Source: Flavobacteriales bacterium (GTDB lineage: Bacteria; Bacteroidota; Bacteroidia; Flavobacteriales_D; Parvicellaceae). Taken from it: 64,000 bases of DNA. Of the stretch, positions 10,892 through 19,603 are shown piece after piece (position 1 is the first letter of the stretch; each line of letters begins with the position of its first letter). The notes under the pieces are model-generated. The model was not told where the DNA came from. It searched no databases and was given only the letters and a program-made list of their open reading frames with translations. A program made the translations under genes and the position numbers. The DNA lies in assembly GCA_029251405.1 (NCBI GenBank), contig JAQXDK010000042.1:1-64000 (forward strand), in the 5' to 3' direction.

Positions 10892-12510
10892 AATATATTT
10901 TGAATAATTTTATTTACAGTTTTTCTACCCTGCTTTAGTTTGTTTTTTTTCATTTTTTCATTCATTGCAATCCTTTTATCCTTATTGTGTATTAACTCAA
11001 TAAAGTAATCTAGTATTGTAGCTTCACTAATTAATGTTCCTATTCCTAAGTTTAAAAAACCATATTTTTCGCTAGCAAAGAAATGTGTGGTTTCTCTTTT
11101 GTTTTGAGCCATAACTATTGCAGGGGAGCCAATACTAGCAATTTCATAAATTGTCCTTCCTGCTGAGGTGAAAATTAGATCACACCTGTATATATATTCT
11201 GAAATATTTGATACGTTCTTATGAACTAAAACATCTTCAAAAGCATCTAAGGAATCATAATTCTGGTATCCAAAACCAGCTATTACGTGTATTAAAATAT
11301 TATTTTTCTTACAATAATCATATATAGATAAAAGAACTTTTTTGGTATAGTTATTAGGATCAACACCGCCAAAAGTGATCAGAATTTCTTTTACTTCCTC
11401 AATTTTTTTTTCATTTTTGTGGTAAAAAAACTCGTCTCTTAAAATAAAATATTTTTGTCCATAATAATGATTTTTAACTTCTCTTTTTTCTGGATAAATG
11501 GCATTAAAAACCGAATCAGCTATCAATGAGCCTGGACCTAAATCCTCAAAATTAATTACTTGAACATCTAGTGATTTGATTTGCTCCATATATTTCACTG
11601 AGGTGTCTAATAAATCATTGATTATTAAATTAGGCTCTCTTTCTCGAATATCATCTATCAAATTATTTGATTTTTGAATGTAGCATGGATAATTAAATGT
11701 TTTTATTTTTTGAAGTGCTAATTCACTGTCTTTATCCACTAAAAATTCAATACTGTGATTTAAAATATCATTTGCAATAATTAGTGTGTTGTAAACATGT
11801 CCAAGTCCAACTTTATTATTTCCTATTACAACAAACAAAATTTTCTTTTTTGAAAGAAAGTATTCACAAATATTCCAATCAATATAATTATCTATATCTA
11901 TTTCCTCTCCATTTTCTAGTATTGATAAAGAAATCTTTTTTCCAATTCTATTATCTATTTCAACATTAGAAGATTGAGAAATCAAAAACCCTCCTGTTTC
12001 TGTATATTCTTTTGGTAATACTTGACGATTTACTCGCTTTATATAATTTGGAATAAAATTATTGCCTTCTTTTCTCCAACTTAGATGGGTATTATCTTTT
12101 ACAGAGATTAAAGTATCTGTAGTTTTTTTATTTCTTATAAAATATTCTAAAGATTGGTCTAATGTAGATGTCTTTAATAGTGGGGAAGTGGGTTGTAATG
12201 TGACAACTAAATCGTAAGTTTTATTTTCTTTTTTTTCAGCAAACTTAAAACACTCATAGATCACAGGATCAAGTGTTGTATGATCTTCAGCATTTTTTTG
12301 ATTTCTTTTGAAAGTCTTAGCTCCAAAATTTTTAGACATTAACAAAATTTCATCATCATCAGATGAAACATAAACATCAGGTGAAAAAATAGAATGTAAA
12401 GCTATTTTAATACTATAGTAAATTAAGGGCTTTCCATTTAATAGTCTTAGGTTCTTTCTAGGAATCCCTTTTGAACCACCTCTTGCAGGTATGACAATTA
12501 AAATTTTCAT
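10888..12510 (-). CDS. CMP-nonulosonate synthetase fused to a PseG-like glycosyl hydrolase/transferase domain
   Basis: This is a 540-aa two-domain protein. Residues 1 to about 220 form an acylneuraminate cytidylyltransferase, with IPARGGSKGIPRKN at 7-20, LQPTSPLL near 105 and a TGGFLIS segment; it activates the sugar acid with CTP. From about 222 to the end lies a PseG/SpsG-like GT-B domain with a GLGHVYN motif (235-241, keeping the histidine expected to act in PseG) and ITFGGVDPNNYTKKVL. PseG removes the nucleotide from a UDP-sugar before NeuB acts, so the fusion would join the steps before and after NeuB. The arginine usual after the PseG histidine region is replaced, so activity of that half is inferred. 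It is first in the operon, 226 nt from the divergent glycosyltransferase. Confidence 0.9.
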   Translation of the reverse strand: MKILIVIPARGGSKGIPRKNLRLLNGKPLIYYSIKIALHSIFSPDVYVSSDDDEILLMSKNFGAKTFKRNQKNAEDHTTLDPVIYECFKFAEKKENKTYDLVVTLQPTSPLLKTSTLDQSLEYFIRNKKTTDTLISVKDNTHLSWRKEGNNFIPNYIKRVNRQVLPKEYTETGGFLISQSSNVEIDNRIGKKISLSILENGEEIDIDNYIDWNICEYFLSKKKILFVVIGNNKVGLGHVYNTLIIANDILNHSIEFLVDKDSELALQKIKTFNYPCYIQKSNNLIDDIREREPNLIINDLLDTSVKYMEQIKSLDVQVINFEDLGPGSLIADSVFNAIYPEKREVKNHYYGQKYFILRDEFFYHKNEKKIEEVKEILITFGGVDPNNYTKKVLLSIYDYCKKNNILIHVIAGFGYQNYDSLDAFEDVLVHKNVSNISEYIYRCDLIFTSAGRTIYEIASIGSPAIVMAQNKRETTHFFASEKYGFLNLGIGTLISEATILDYFIELIHNKDKRIAMNEKMKKNKLKQGRKTVNKIIQNIL

Positions 12511-12736
12511 GAATTATTATTAGTTTTAAAATTTAAACTTAAGGTTAATAATGTCAGTTTCAAAAAAAATAATTGATTATCCTCTTTTCATTTTTATAAC
12601 TAGGAACAATTCAGAAATATTAACTATGAAATTAGTCGTTATTAAGTTTATTTTTTACAACAAATATTATCAATTTATTTAGTACAAATAATTTATACTA
12701 TTTTAGTTGAAACTAAGATCAAAAAGAGTTTACAAA

Positions 12737-13633
12737 ATGATATCAATTGTAATATGCACCTATAATAGACAGGACTATCTTCCTAAATGTTTGATGCACC
12801 TTAAAAATCAAAATTGCAGATCAGAAGATTTTGAAATCATATTAATTAATAATAACTCAACAGATCAGACAGAACAAATTTGCCAAGGTTTTTTGAAAGA
12901 AAACCCGGACTTAAATGTAAACTACTTTGTTGAAATTAATCCTGGATTATCTTTTGCTCGTAATAGAGGAATAAAAGAAGCAAAAGGTTCCATAATTTGT
13001 TTTATTGATGATGATGGTTTTGCTATCCCTGAATATGTAAATATCATTTCAGATTTTTCAACAAATATCAATTACAACAACTATATTGCTTTTGGAGGCA
13101 AAGTTATTCCTTGTTATAATGAAGGAAAAGCACCAAAATGGATTAGCCCTCATATCAGTGGATTAGTATCAGAAGTTAACTTAGGTAAAAAAGTAAAATT
13201 ATTTTCAAAAAAATATCCAGCCGGTTGTAATATGATATTTAGAAGAGAGTTTTTTGAAAAGTATGGTGGTTTTAATACTGATTTACATACAAGAGGAGAT
13301 GATAAATTTATTTTTTTAAAATTAAAAGAAGTTGGTCACAGAATCCTTTACATTCCTTCATTAATAGTATCCCATTTTATTGATGATTATAGACTTGAGA
13401 AATCTTTTATTATAAGACTTTCAAAAGTAATTGGACAAAGCGAAGCCATACGATTAAAAAATAAAAACTTCCTTAAAAAATTCTTAAAGCAAGGCGAGTA
13501 CTTGTTTAAGCTTGGAGCCGCTTTACTATTATCACTTTCTTTTATGGTTAAAGGACAACCTTTGAAAGCAGGATATATTATTCTTGTAAGATGGTTTGTT
13601 TTTGTTGGTTATTACATAGATAAAAAGTTATAA
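12737..13633 (+). CDS. Family 2 glycosyltransferase
   Basis: This is a GT-A fold family 2 glycosyltransferase of 298 aa from the ATG at 12737, where ISIVICTYNRQDYLPKCL begins. A TTG 30 nt earlier would add a charged decapeptide without homology and is not chosen. The DxD-like metal site is IDDDG near residue 97, and a later acidic motif RGDDKFIFLK lies near 190. The last 50 residues are hydrophobic and may hold one or two membrane segments. It is divergent from the nonulosonic-acid operon and probably adds a sugar to the same surface glycan. Donor and acceptor are unknown. Confidence 0.88.
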   Translation: MISIVICTYNRQDYLPKCLMHLKNQNCRSEDFEIILINNNSTDQTEQICQGFLKENPDLNVNYFVEINPGLSFARNRGIKEAKGSIICFIDDDGFAIPEYVNIISDFSTNINYNNYIAFGGKVIPCYNEGKAPKWISPHISGLVSEVNLGKKVKLFSKKYPAGCNMIFRREFFEKYGGFNTDLHTRGDDKFIFLKLKEVGHRILYIPSLIVSHFIDDYRLEKSFIIRLSKVIGQSEAIRLKNKNFLKKFLKQGEYLFKLGAALLLSLSFMVKGQPLKAGYIILVRWFVFVGYYIDKKL

Positions 13634-13700
13634 TCAACAATAAAAATGTCAAAATTAGCTCCGGATTTAACTAAATTGCGTTCTTATATTTAAACACTTT

Positions 13701-14870
13701 ATGATTGATTTTAATAATACAAAATCTGCTTTCGCCCATCATTCTAATTGGGAACTAAAAAAAGCCTTTTATTTATTTTCGATTATTAAATATGGAATCT
13801 TAGTAAAGCTAGGAAGTTACTTTCTTAAAATCTGTTTTAAACTTAGATTTCCAATTAAGAATCTGGTGAAGAAAACTATATTCAGTCATTTTTGTGGTGG
13901 TGAGAATATTAATGATTGTGAATTAAAAATTAATCATCTTTTTTCTTTTGGAATCGGTACAATTTTAGATTATTCAGTTGAGGGGAAAGAGAATAATGCT
14001 GATTTCGAGAACACTAAAAATGAAATCATTAAAACTATTTTATTTGCTTCTGAAAATCAAAAGTGTCCATTTAGTGTTTTTAAAATAACTGGTCTTGGCA
14101 GGTCCTCACTAATACAAAAAGCGAGTCAAAATCTTAATAATTTATTAGATGAAGAAATTGTAGAATTAGATAACATCTCCAATCGAATCGATCAAATTTG
14201 TGAGACTGCATTTGAACATAAAGTATCTGTTTTTATTGACGCTGAGGACAGTTGGTATCAAGATTTTATCGATTCTCAAGCAGAAAAAATGATTTTAAAG
14301 TATAACATTGATCAGCCCATTATTTATAATACCATTCAGTTATATAGGCATGATAGATTGAGTTATATGAAAAATCTCATAGCTAAATGTGAGAAGAGCA
14401 CCATTTATTTAGGTTTGAAGTTAGTAAGAGGAGCTTACATGGAAAAAGAAAGAGAGCAAGCTGAAAATTTAAACTATACCGATCCTATTCAAATAAATAA
14501 AAAAGCAACTGATCTAGATTTCAAAGCTGCTGTAGAATATTGTTTTAAGAAAATTGATTTTGTCAGTATATGTGTTGGAACTCACAATGAGGCTAGTGTC
14601 TCACATTTGATACAATTGATGGAAGATAATAATTTCAATAATAACGATAATCGTATTTATTTTGCACAGCTTTTAGGGATGAGTGATCACATAAGTTTCA
14701 ATCTTTCAAATAAAAAATATAACGTTGCGAAATATGTTCCTTATGGACCGATTAAGGAAGTGTTACCTTATTTGATAAGAAGAGCAGAAGAAAACACTTC
14801 TGTTGCCGGACAAACAGGTAGAGAATTATCGTTGATAAAAAAGGAAATTAAAAATAGAAAATCAATTTAA
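13701..14870 (+). CDS. Proline dehydrogenase (FAD-dependent)
   Basis: This 389-aa enzyme oxidises proline to delta-1-pyrroline-5-carboxylate with FAD and passes electrons to the respiratory chain. The PRODH barrel motifs are present: LGLKLVRGAYMEKER near residue 240, CVGTHNEASV, YFAQLLGMSDHISF near 325, and the C-terminal YVPYGPIKEVLPYLIRRAEEN. It is a stand-alone monofunctional PRODH without the aldehyde dehydrogenase half of PutA. Its last 9 nt overlap, tail to tail, the end of the DUF3108 gene on the other strand. Confidence 0.94.
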   Translation: MIDFNNTKSAFAHHSNWELKKAFYLFSIIKYGILVKLGSYFLKICFKLRFPIKNLVKKTIFSHFCGGENINDCELKINHLFSFGIGTILDYSVEGKENNADFENTKNEIIKTILFASENQKCPFSVFKITGLGRSSLIQKASQNLNNLLDEEIVELDNISNRIDQICETAFEHKVSVFIDAEDSWYQDFIDSQAEKMILKYNIDQPIIYNTIQLYRHDRLSYMKNLIAKCEKSTIYLGLKLVRGAYMEKEREQAENLNYTDPIQINKKATDLDFKAAVEYCFKKIDFVSICVGTHNEASVSHLIQLMEDNNFNNNDNRIYFAQLLGMSDHISFNLSNKKYNVAKYVPYGPIKEVLPYLIRRAEENTSVAGQTGRELSLIKKEIKNRKSI

Positions 14871-15683
14871 ATATTTCATAGGCATCTTTGTTCCTTTTAT
14901 ACTACTTGAATATACTCTAACGGCACCAACTAAGATTTCTGCTTCAACATAAATTGGAATTCTATTCAAATCGTTGCTTACAAAAACGTTCATAGATTCG
15001 TCAGCTTTGAAAATAGTTCCTTCTATTAGGTTGGCTTGAAAATGTATGCATTCTACGACTTTTTTATTTTGACAGGTCACTTTTTTAATTCCTTTATAAA
15101 TTATGTATAAATCCTTAAAAATCTGCTTATCTAAAATAACATTCATAGGAATAGTGTCGTCGATGCTGTACTGGTTAAAATCAATAGCTCTAGAAAAATA
15201 AACAGAACTCATGATGTCATAGCTGCAACTAATAATATCAATAGTATCAGTTTTTGAATTTTGTTTTCTTTTTTCGTCAACTACGGCTTTATTGTTGTTG
15301 TAATTAAATTGATAGTCATAATCAAGATGAAAATCTCCTTCTCGAACTCTTCTGATGAAGTGAATAGGTAACATGTTTTTTTTAGAAATGAAACTGGCAT
15401 ATTTGTCTCTAACCTTAAAAAACCAATCATAATTTTTTAAAGTTCTTCCTTTCCCTTCAACATAAAAACAATCCTGATTTTTATAAATAGAATCTTTAAC
15501 GATGAATCTAGATCTACCTGCAGTTACCCATGTTTTACCCATCAGGTATTCTATGTTATATATAACTTCTTCCCCTCCTTTAAAAGGAACATTTTTAATG
15601 GCACAGTTTTGCTGGGCTAAAATATTAAAGACCAGAAAATTTATAATAAATAGTAATATTTTATTCTTCTGCTTTATTAACAA
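14862..15683 (-). CDS. DUF3108 periplasmic protein
   Basis: This 273-aa protein has a cleavable signal peptide (residues 1 to about 23, ending in ILAQQN). The DUF3108 pattern follows: FKGGEEVIYNIEYLMGKTWVTAG, then a run of beta strands and FIRRVREGDFHLDYDYQF. The DUF3108 fold is a beta-barrel-like periplasmic domain of unknown function. The start lies 23 nt inside the preceding DUF1573 gene; no later start keeps the signal peptide. It is the last gene of the six-gene operon that begins at 20695, and converges on the proline dehydrogenase gene with a 9-nt overlap. Confidence 0.85.
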   Translation of the reverse strand: MLIKQKNKILLFIINFLVFNILAQQNCAIKNVPFKGGEEVIYNIEYLMGKTWVTAGRSRFIVKDSIYKNQDCFYVEGKGRTLKNYDWFFKVRDKYASFISKKNMLPIHFIRRVREGDFHLDYDYQFNYNNNKAVVDEKRKQNSKTDTIDIISCSYDIMSSVYFSRAIDFNQYSIDDTIPMNVILDKQIFKDLYIIYKGIKKVTCQNKKVVECIHFQANLIEGTIFKADESMNVFVSNDLNRIPIYVEAEILVGAVRVYSSSIKGTKMPMKYLN

Positions 15684-16212
15684 ATGCAGTTATTTTAAGA
15701 ATGGTGTTTTCAGGGCTTGTATTGGCAGATACAGTTACGGTTTTTGTTTGCTTACTACCAGCTTGTCCTTTAGACGGTCTAAAGACAACATCTATATTAC
15801 CACTTTGTCCTGGCAATATTGGTTCTTTTGGCCAATTAGGAACGGTACACCCGCAAGATCCCTTAGCATTGGATATTTTCAAAGGTTCTGTCCCAGAGTT
15901 AGTAAAAGCAAAGGAATATTTATTTTCAGAATTCACTTCGACATTTCCAAATTCATGTTTGTCATTTTTGAATTTCATTTGTGTTTTAGGTAATTTCTTT
16001 TGAGATGTATTCAACTGTGGAGTCAAAGGACTTTCCATCATGTTTTTCTCTAGCTTATTCAAATTATTTTTTGCAGATGGATCTCCAGAAACATATGTCT
16101 TACTCTCAGATTTTATAAATAACTGTTCTTCGTTTTTAGCGTTTAAGCTATACAGAGAAATGAAAATGGCTGCTATAGAAATAGCTAATGATATATTGGT
16201 TTTATCTTTCAT
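15661..16212 (-). CDS. DUF1573 domain protein, exported
   Basis: This 183-aa protein has an N-terminal hydrophobic stretch (residues 6-24) that may be a signal or anchor. A disordered linker follows, then a DUF1573 immunoglobulin-like domain from about residue 80: HEFGNVEVNSENKYSFAFTN, ISNAKGSCGCTVPNWPKEPI and GNIDVVFRPSKGQAGSKQ. The GSCGCT motif is the family hallmark. DUF1573 domains are common in Bacteroidetes exported proteins and have no established biochemical role. It lies 10 nt after the S41 protease gene and overlaps DUF3108, so the three are probably one transcript. Confidence 0.88.
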   Translation of the reverse strand: MKDKTNISLAISIAAIFISLYSLNAKNEEQLFIKSESKTYVSGDPSAKNNLNKLEKNMMESPLTPQLNTSQKKLPKTQMKFKNDKHEFGNVEVNSENKYSFAFTNSGTEPLKISNAKGSCGCTVPNWPKEPILPGQSGNIDVVFRPSKGQAGSKQTKTVTVSANTSPENTILKITAFVNKAEE

Positions 16213-16222
16213 ATTTATGGAA

Positions 16223-18286
16223 TTAATTAATTAATTTAGAAAAAGCTTGTTCGTTATTAATAATTTCTTTGGCTTTTTGCAATGAAGTATTTAATTCATT
16301 AATTATTTCGTAAAACTTTTTGTAATCAAACAGGTCTTGAGCCATATTAGCCTTTAATCGTATTTCTATTGTTTTTTTGGATTCTTTATACTCATCTTCA
16401 TTGAATTCAACCCCTTCTTTTTTAGCAAATTCTATAAGTTCTTGTAGTGCTTTTTTAGATTCAAAACTAGATTTATATTTCTTGAAGTTTGGGTATTTTT
16501 TTTCCAATTGACTTCGGTATTTGTTAACATAGTAAAGAGAAAATTGATTAAAAATACCTTTTCTAACTAGTTTGCTAAAATAGGGACTGGTGCCGTTAGT
16601 ATCTAAAGGAACAAATACATCAGGAACTATACCACCTCCACCATACACTTTTCTACTTTTAACTAAAGTAGAATAAACTTGATCTTCGTTGTTTTTAATA
16701 CTGTCTTTATTAAAAGATTCTCCAGACTTATACCGACTGTATTTTTCTTTTCTGTAGGCCATAGAACCTCCAGAGTATGATTTCTGGATACATCTTCCAC
16801 TTGGCGTATAATATTTCGAAGTTGTAATTCTTACCTGAGTTCCATCTGGAAGTTGTATGGGTTTTTGAACAAGTCCTTTTCCAAAAGTTCTTCTTCCAAG
16901 TATCAAGCCTCTGTCCCAATCTTGAATAGCTCCACTAACAATTTCACTTGCACTAGCACTCCCTTCATTAACCAAAATAATGATTTTACCTTTTTCAAGC
17001 AAACCATTTTTATTTCCAGAATAAATTTTTTCAGGAAACTTTCTACCATTAGTAGATACTATTTTTTTATTGCCAGTTAGCATTTCGTCAGCTAAGTCAA
17101 CTGCTGTTTTCAAATATCCTCCACCATTATTTTGAAGATCTAAAATGAGATTATCCATTCCTGAATTTTTAAGACTAAAAACAGCTTTTCTAATTTCATT
17201 TACGCTTGTAGAAGAAAAATTATTCAGTTTTATATAACCAGTATTATCATTTACCATGTAAGAAGCATCTACGCTGTAAATTGGTATCTTATCTCTTGTG
17301 ATTTCAAAATCAATTACCTCATCACTTTTTCCTCTTTTAATTCCCACCAAAACTTTAGTTCCTTTATCCCCCAAAAGTCTATCACGGACCCCACTATTTT
17401 TCATTCCAATTCCGGCAACCATCTCGTCTTGTATTTTAATGATTTTATCGCCAGCCATTAAACCAACTTTTTCAGAAGGTCCACCTGGAATAGCTTGAAC
17501 TACCAAAACAGTGTCTTTAAAAATTTGAAATCTTATCCCAACTCCAGTAAAGGAACCTTTTAGAGGAGCATTCATATCGTGTAAGTCCTTTAATGATATG
17601 TAAGTAGAATGAGGGTCTAGCTGCTCCAGCATATACCTGATTCCGTTTTCCGTTATTTTAGATTTTAAAACACTATCTGGGTAAACGATATCAAATAGCT
17701 TTAATCCATTTTCAAAATTATTAACATAGGAATTAGGGGATGAATTAGGAATAGGTATAAGACTAAAGTTCGATTTCTTTTTTCTTTGCACTTTAAAATC
17801 TAAAGTGTCTTTGTCCCTAATTAATTTAATATTTGAATAGGAATTAGAATCACCAACAGTGAGCTTGAAAAAGTCTGAATAGTAATATACTTCACTCAAC
17901 TTATTTCCATCAATACTTAATACCTGGTCATTACTTTCTATATTAATCAAGCTTGCTCCTGTTTTTGAAAATACACTATCAACTAATACCTTACCTTTTT
18001 TGAATTTCACAGTAAAACCAAGTGCTGCTTTATCGGATGACTTTAAATTTAATAAACTAAATGTGGAGTCATGCATGTATAGTGACATAGGTTTGGTATA
18101 ATTATACATTCCAGTAACTAAGTTTTCTTGGACGTTATTTATATCTACATCTTCGACATACATTTGTTCAATTAAGAATAAAAGTCTTTGTATTTTAACA
18201 TCTGTAGATCTGCTTTCAAAATCTTGAGAAATTAAATTTTTAACTAATAAAATAATTGATAATAGTATGTAGTGTTTTATTTTCAG
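16223..18286 (-). CDS. S41 family C-terminal processing protease (PDZ domain), unusual start codon
   Basis: This is a tail-specific serine protease of the periplasm. It has a PDZ domain (KGSFTGVGIRFQIFKDTVLV onward) followed by the S41 catalytic domain, with the serine in NEGSASASEIVSGAIQ and the lysine in GRRTFGKGLVQ. The first ATG at 18163 would start at MYVEDVD, inside the conserved N-terminal helix, and would lose the export signal. Reading upstream in frame restores a signal peptide (IKHYILLSIILLVKNLISQ) and the helix KIQRLLFLIEQMYVEDVDI. The only candidate starts after the upstream stop at 18290-18292 are CTG (18286-18284) and ATT (18289-18287). I use CTG, giving 687 aa. The start is 65 nt downstream of rsmG. 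A base error at the start codon is the main alternative. Confidence 0.88.
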   Translation of the reverse strand: MKIKHYILLSIILLVKNLISQDFESRSTDVKIQRLLFLIEQMYVEDVDINNVQENLVTGMYNYTKPMSLYMHDSTFSLLNLKSSDKAALGFTVKFKKGKVLVDSVFSKTGASLINIESNDQVLSIDGNKLSEVYYYSDFFKLTVGDSNSYSNIKLIRDKDTLDFKVQRKKKSNFSLIPIPNSSPNSYVNNFENGLKLFDIVYPDSVLKSKITENGIRYMLEQLDPHSTYISLKDLHDMNAPLKGSFTGVGIRFQIFKDTVLVVQAIPGGPSEKVGLMAGDKIIKIQDEMVAGIGMKNSGVRDRLLGDKGTKVLVGIKRGKSDEVIDFEITRDKIPIYSVDASYMVNDNTGYIKLNNFSSTSVNEIRKAVFSLKNSGMDNLILDLQNNGGGYLKTAVDLADEMLTGNKKIVSTNGRKFPEKIYSGNKNGLLEKGKIIILVNEGSASASEIVSGAIQDWDRGLILGRRTFGKGLVQKPIQLPDGTQVRITTSKYYTPSGRCIQKSYSGGSMAYRKEKYSRYKSGESFNKDSIKNNEDQVYSTLVKSRKVYGGGGIVPDVFVPLDTNGTSPYFSKLVRKGIFNQFSLYYVNKYRSQLEKKYPNFKKYKSSFESKKALQELIEFAKKEGVEFNEDEYKESKKTIEIRLKANMAQDLFDYKKFYEIINELNTSLQKAKEIINNEQAFSKLIN

Positions 18287-18351
18287 AATTTAAATTTAAT
18301 TAAAGCAGTTGTTAAATTTATTTAAATGAATTTAATAATGTTTAGAATTAA

Positions 18352-18999
18352 TCATTTTTTATTTAAATAAACTATTGACTTCGTGTCAAAAAATGCGTCC
18401 TTGAAAAAATTAGATATTTCAATAATCTTAAAATTATATTTTTTCGATATTTCTCGAACTTCTTCTTCTAAGTCTCCACCTTTTAAATAGATGATTCCAT
18501 TTTTAATGTCATTGATGTTTTTGTTGCTGATATTTTTAGAAATCCAAGGACAAAATTTATCCAGTCTTGTTACTGCTCTACTAACAACAAAATCAAACTT
18601 TTTTGTCAGTTTTTCAGCTCTTAAAGCTTCAGCTTGGACATTATTTAATTTTAATTCGTTAACAACTTCATGTACTACTTTGATTTTTTTAGCTATTGAG
18701 TCAACTAGTGTGAAATTGACTTGATTAAAATAAATTGCAAGGGGAATTCCAGGAAAACCTCCGCCAGTCCCAACATCTAAAATATTAGAACCCTTTTTGA
18801 AATCAATATATTTAGCAATCGATAGAGAGTGCATTACATGCCTTACATAAAAGTTTTCAGTATCTTTTCTACTTATCACATTTATTTTAGAGTTCCATTC
18901 TAAATAGATTTCCTTTAAAATATGAAATTGATGTAATTGTTCTTTATTAAGATTTGGAAAATAAGTTGCTAATATTTGGATGGAATTAGATGGTTTCAA
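18352..18999 (-). CDS. rsmG: 16S rRNA (guanine527-N7)-methyltransferase
   Basis: RsmG (GidB) uses S-adenosylmethionine to methylate G527 of 16S rRNA; loss gives low-level streptomycin resistance in other bacteria. The 215-aa protein has the SAM-binding motif ILDVGTGGGFPGIPLAIY near residues 74-91, the upstream NVISRKDTENFYVRHVMHSL substrate-binding segment and the downstream FDFVVSRAVTRLDKF motif. The length is normal. Its start overlaps the end of the ECF sigma factor gene by 14 nt. Confidence 0.96.
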   Translation of the reverse strand: MKPSNSIQILATYFPNLNKEQLHQFHILKEIYLEWNSKINVISRKDTENFYVRHVMHSLSIAKYIDFKKGSNILDVGTGGGFPGIPLAIYFNQVNFTLVDSIAKKIKVVHEVVNELKLNNVQAEALRAEKLTKKFDFVVSRAVTRLDKFCPWISKNISNKNINDIKNGIIYLKGGDLEEEVREISKKYNFKIIEISNFFKDAFFDTKSIVYLNKK

Positions 19000-19603
19000 T
19001 ACTATGTTTCATTATGTTGTAAAGAAATTCTCTTGCTCTAAAAAGTTGAGCTTTTACTGTTCCTAATGGTAATTTGAGTTCGTCAGAAATCTCATCATAA
19101 CTCATTTCTTTGAAGTACCTCATCTCTACCAAAACTTCATATCTAGGTTTTAGCTTTTTAACATACTGCCTCATGAGCTGTATTTTCTGGTCGTTCATTG
19201 CTATTTGCTCAGGAGTCATGCCTTCACTTTTTATCTCAAACATAAAGCCGTCCCCATCTTCATTGGTGATTCTGTTATCGATAGACATTACATTTTTCTT
19301 CTTTTTTCTTAGAAAATCGATGCAATTATTAGTCGCAATTTTAAAAAGCCAAGTACTAAAGGCAAAATTTGGTGTGTATTGGTGAAGTCTGCTAAACGCC
19401 TTTCCAAAAGCTTCTAGAGTAAGATCTTCTGCATCGTCGTTATTATTCACCATTTTAAGAAGCATGTAATAAATAGAATCTTTGTATTTATCCATAAGTT
19501 CGGCAAAAGCTTGTTGGTCTTTTTGTTGTGTAGCTCTTATGACTAAAGCATAATCTTTTTGTGCCTTTTCTGAAAGGTGAGAACCATTTTTTTCTATTTC
19601 CAT
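18986..19603 (-). CDS. ECF-type RNA polymerase sigma factor
   Basis: This 205-aa sigma-70-family protein has region 2 (DKYKDSIYYMLLKMVNNNDDAEDLTLEAFGKAF near 43-75, then FSTWLFKIATNNCIDFLRKK). Region 4 (MRYFKEMSYDEISDELKLPLGTVKAQLFRARE, near 161-192) recognises the -35/-33 element. There is no region 1.1 or region 3, as expected for the extracytoplasmic-function group. Its ATG directly abuts the TAA of the upstream glycosyltransferase gene. No anti-sigma factor gene is next to it. Its linkage to rsmG and an S41 protease suggests a constitutively transcribed gene, but that is inference. Confidence 0.94.
   Translation of the reverse strand: MEIEKNGSHLSEKAQKDYALVIRATQQKDQQAFAELMDKYKDSIYYMLLKMVNNNDDAEDLTLEAFGKAFSRLHQYTPNFAFSTWLFKIATNNCIDFLRKKKKNVMSIDNRITNEDGDGFMFEIKSEGMTPEQIAMNDQKIQLMRQYVKKLKPRYEVLVEMRYFKEMSYDEISDELKLPLGTVKAQLFRAREFLYNIMKHSIETI

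Noticed and set aside
12707-12736. TTG start extending the GT2 gene by ten codons
   Set aside because: The added KLRSKRVYKM segment is not part of the GT-A fold, and ATG at 12737 begins the conserved ISIVICTYNR strand.
15502-16003. Two plus-strand reading frames antisense to the DUF1573/DUF3108 genes
   Set aside because: No family pattern; they mirror the strongly conserved genes on the other strand.
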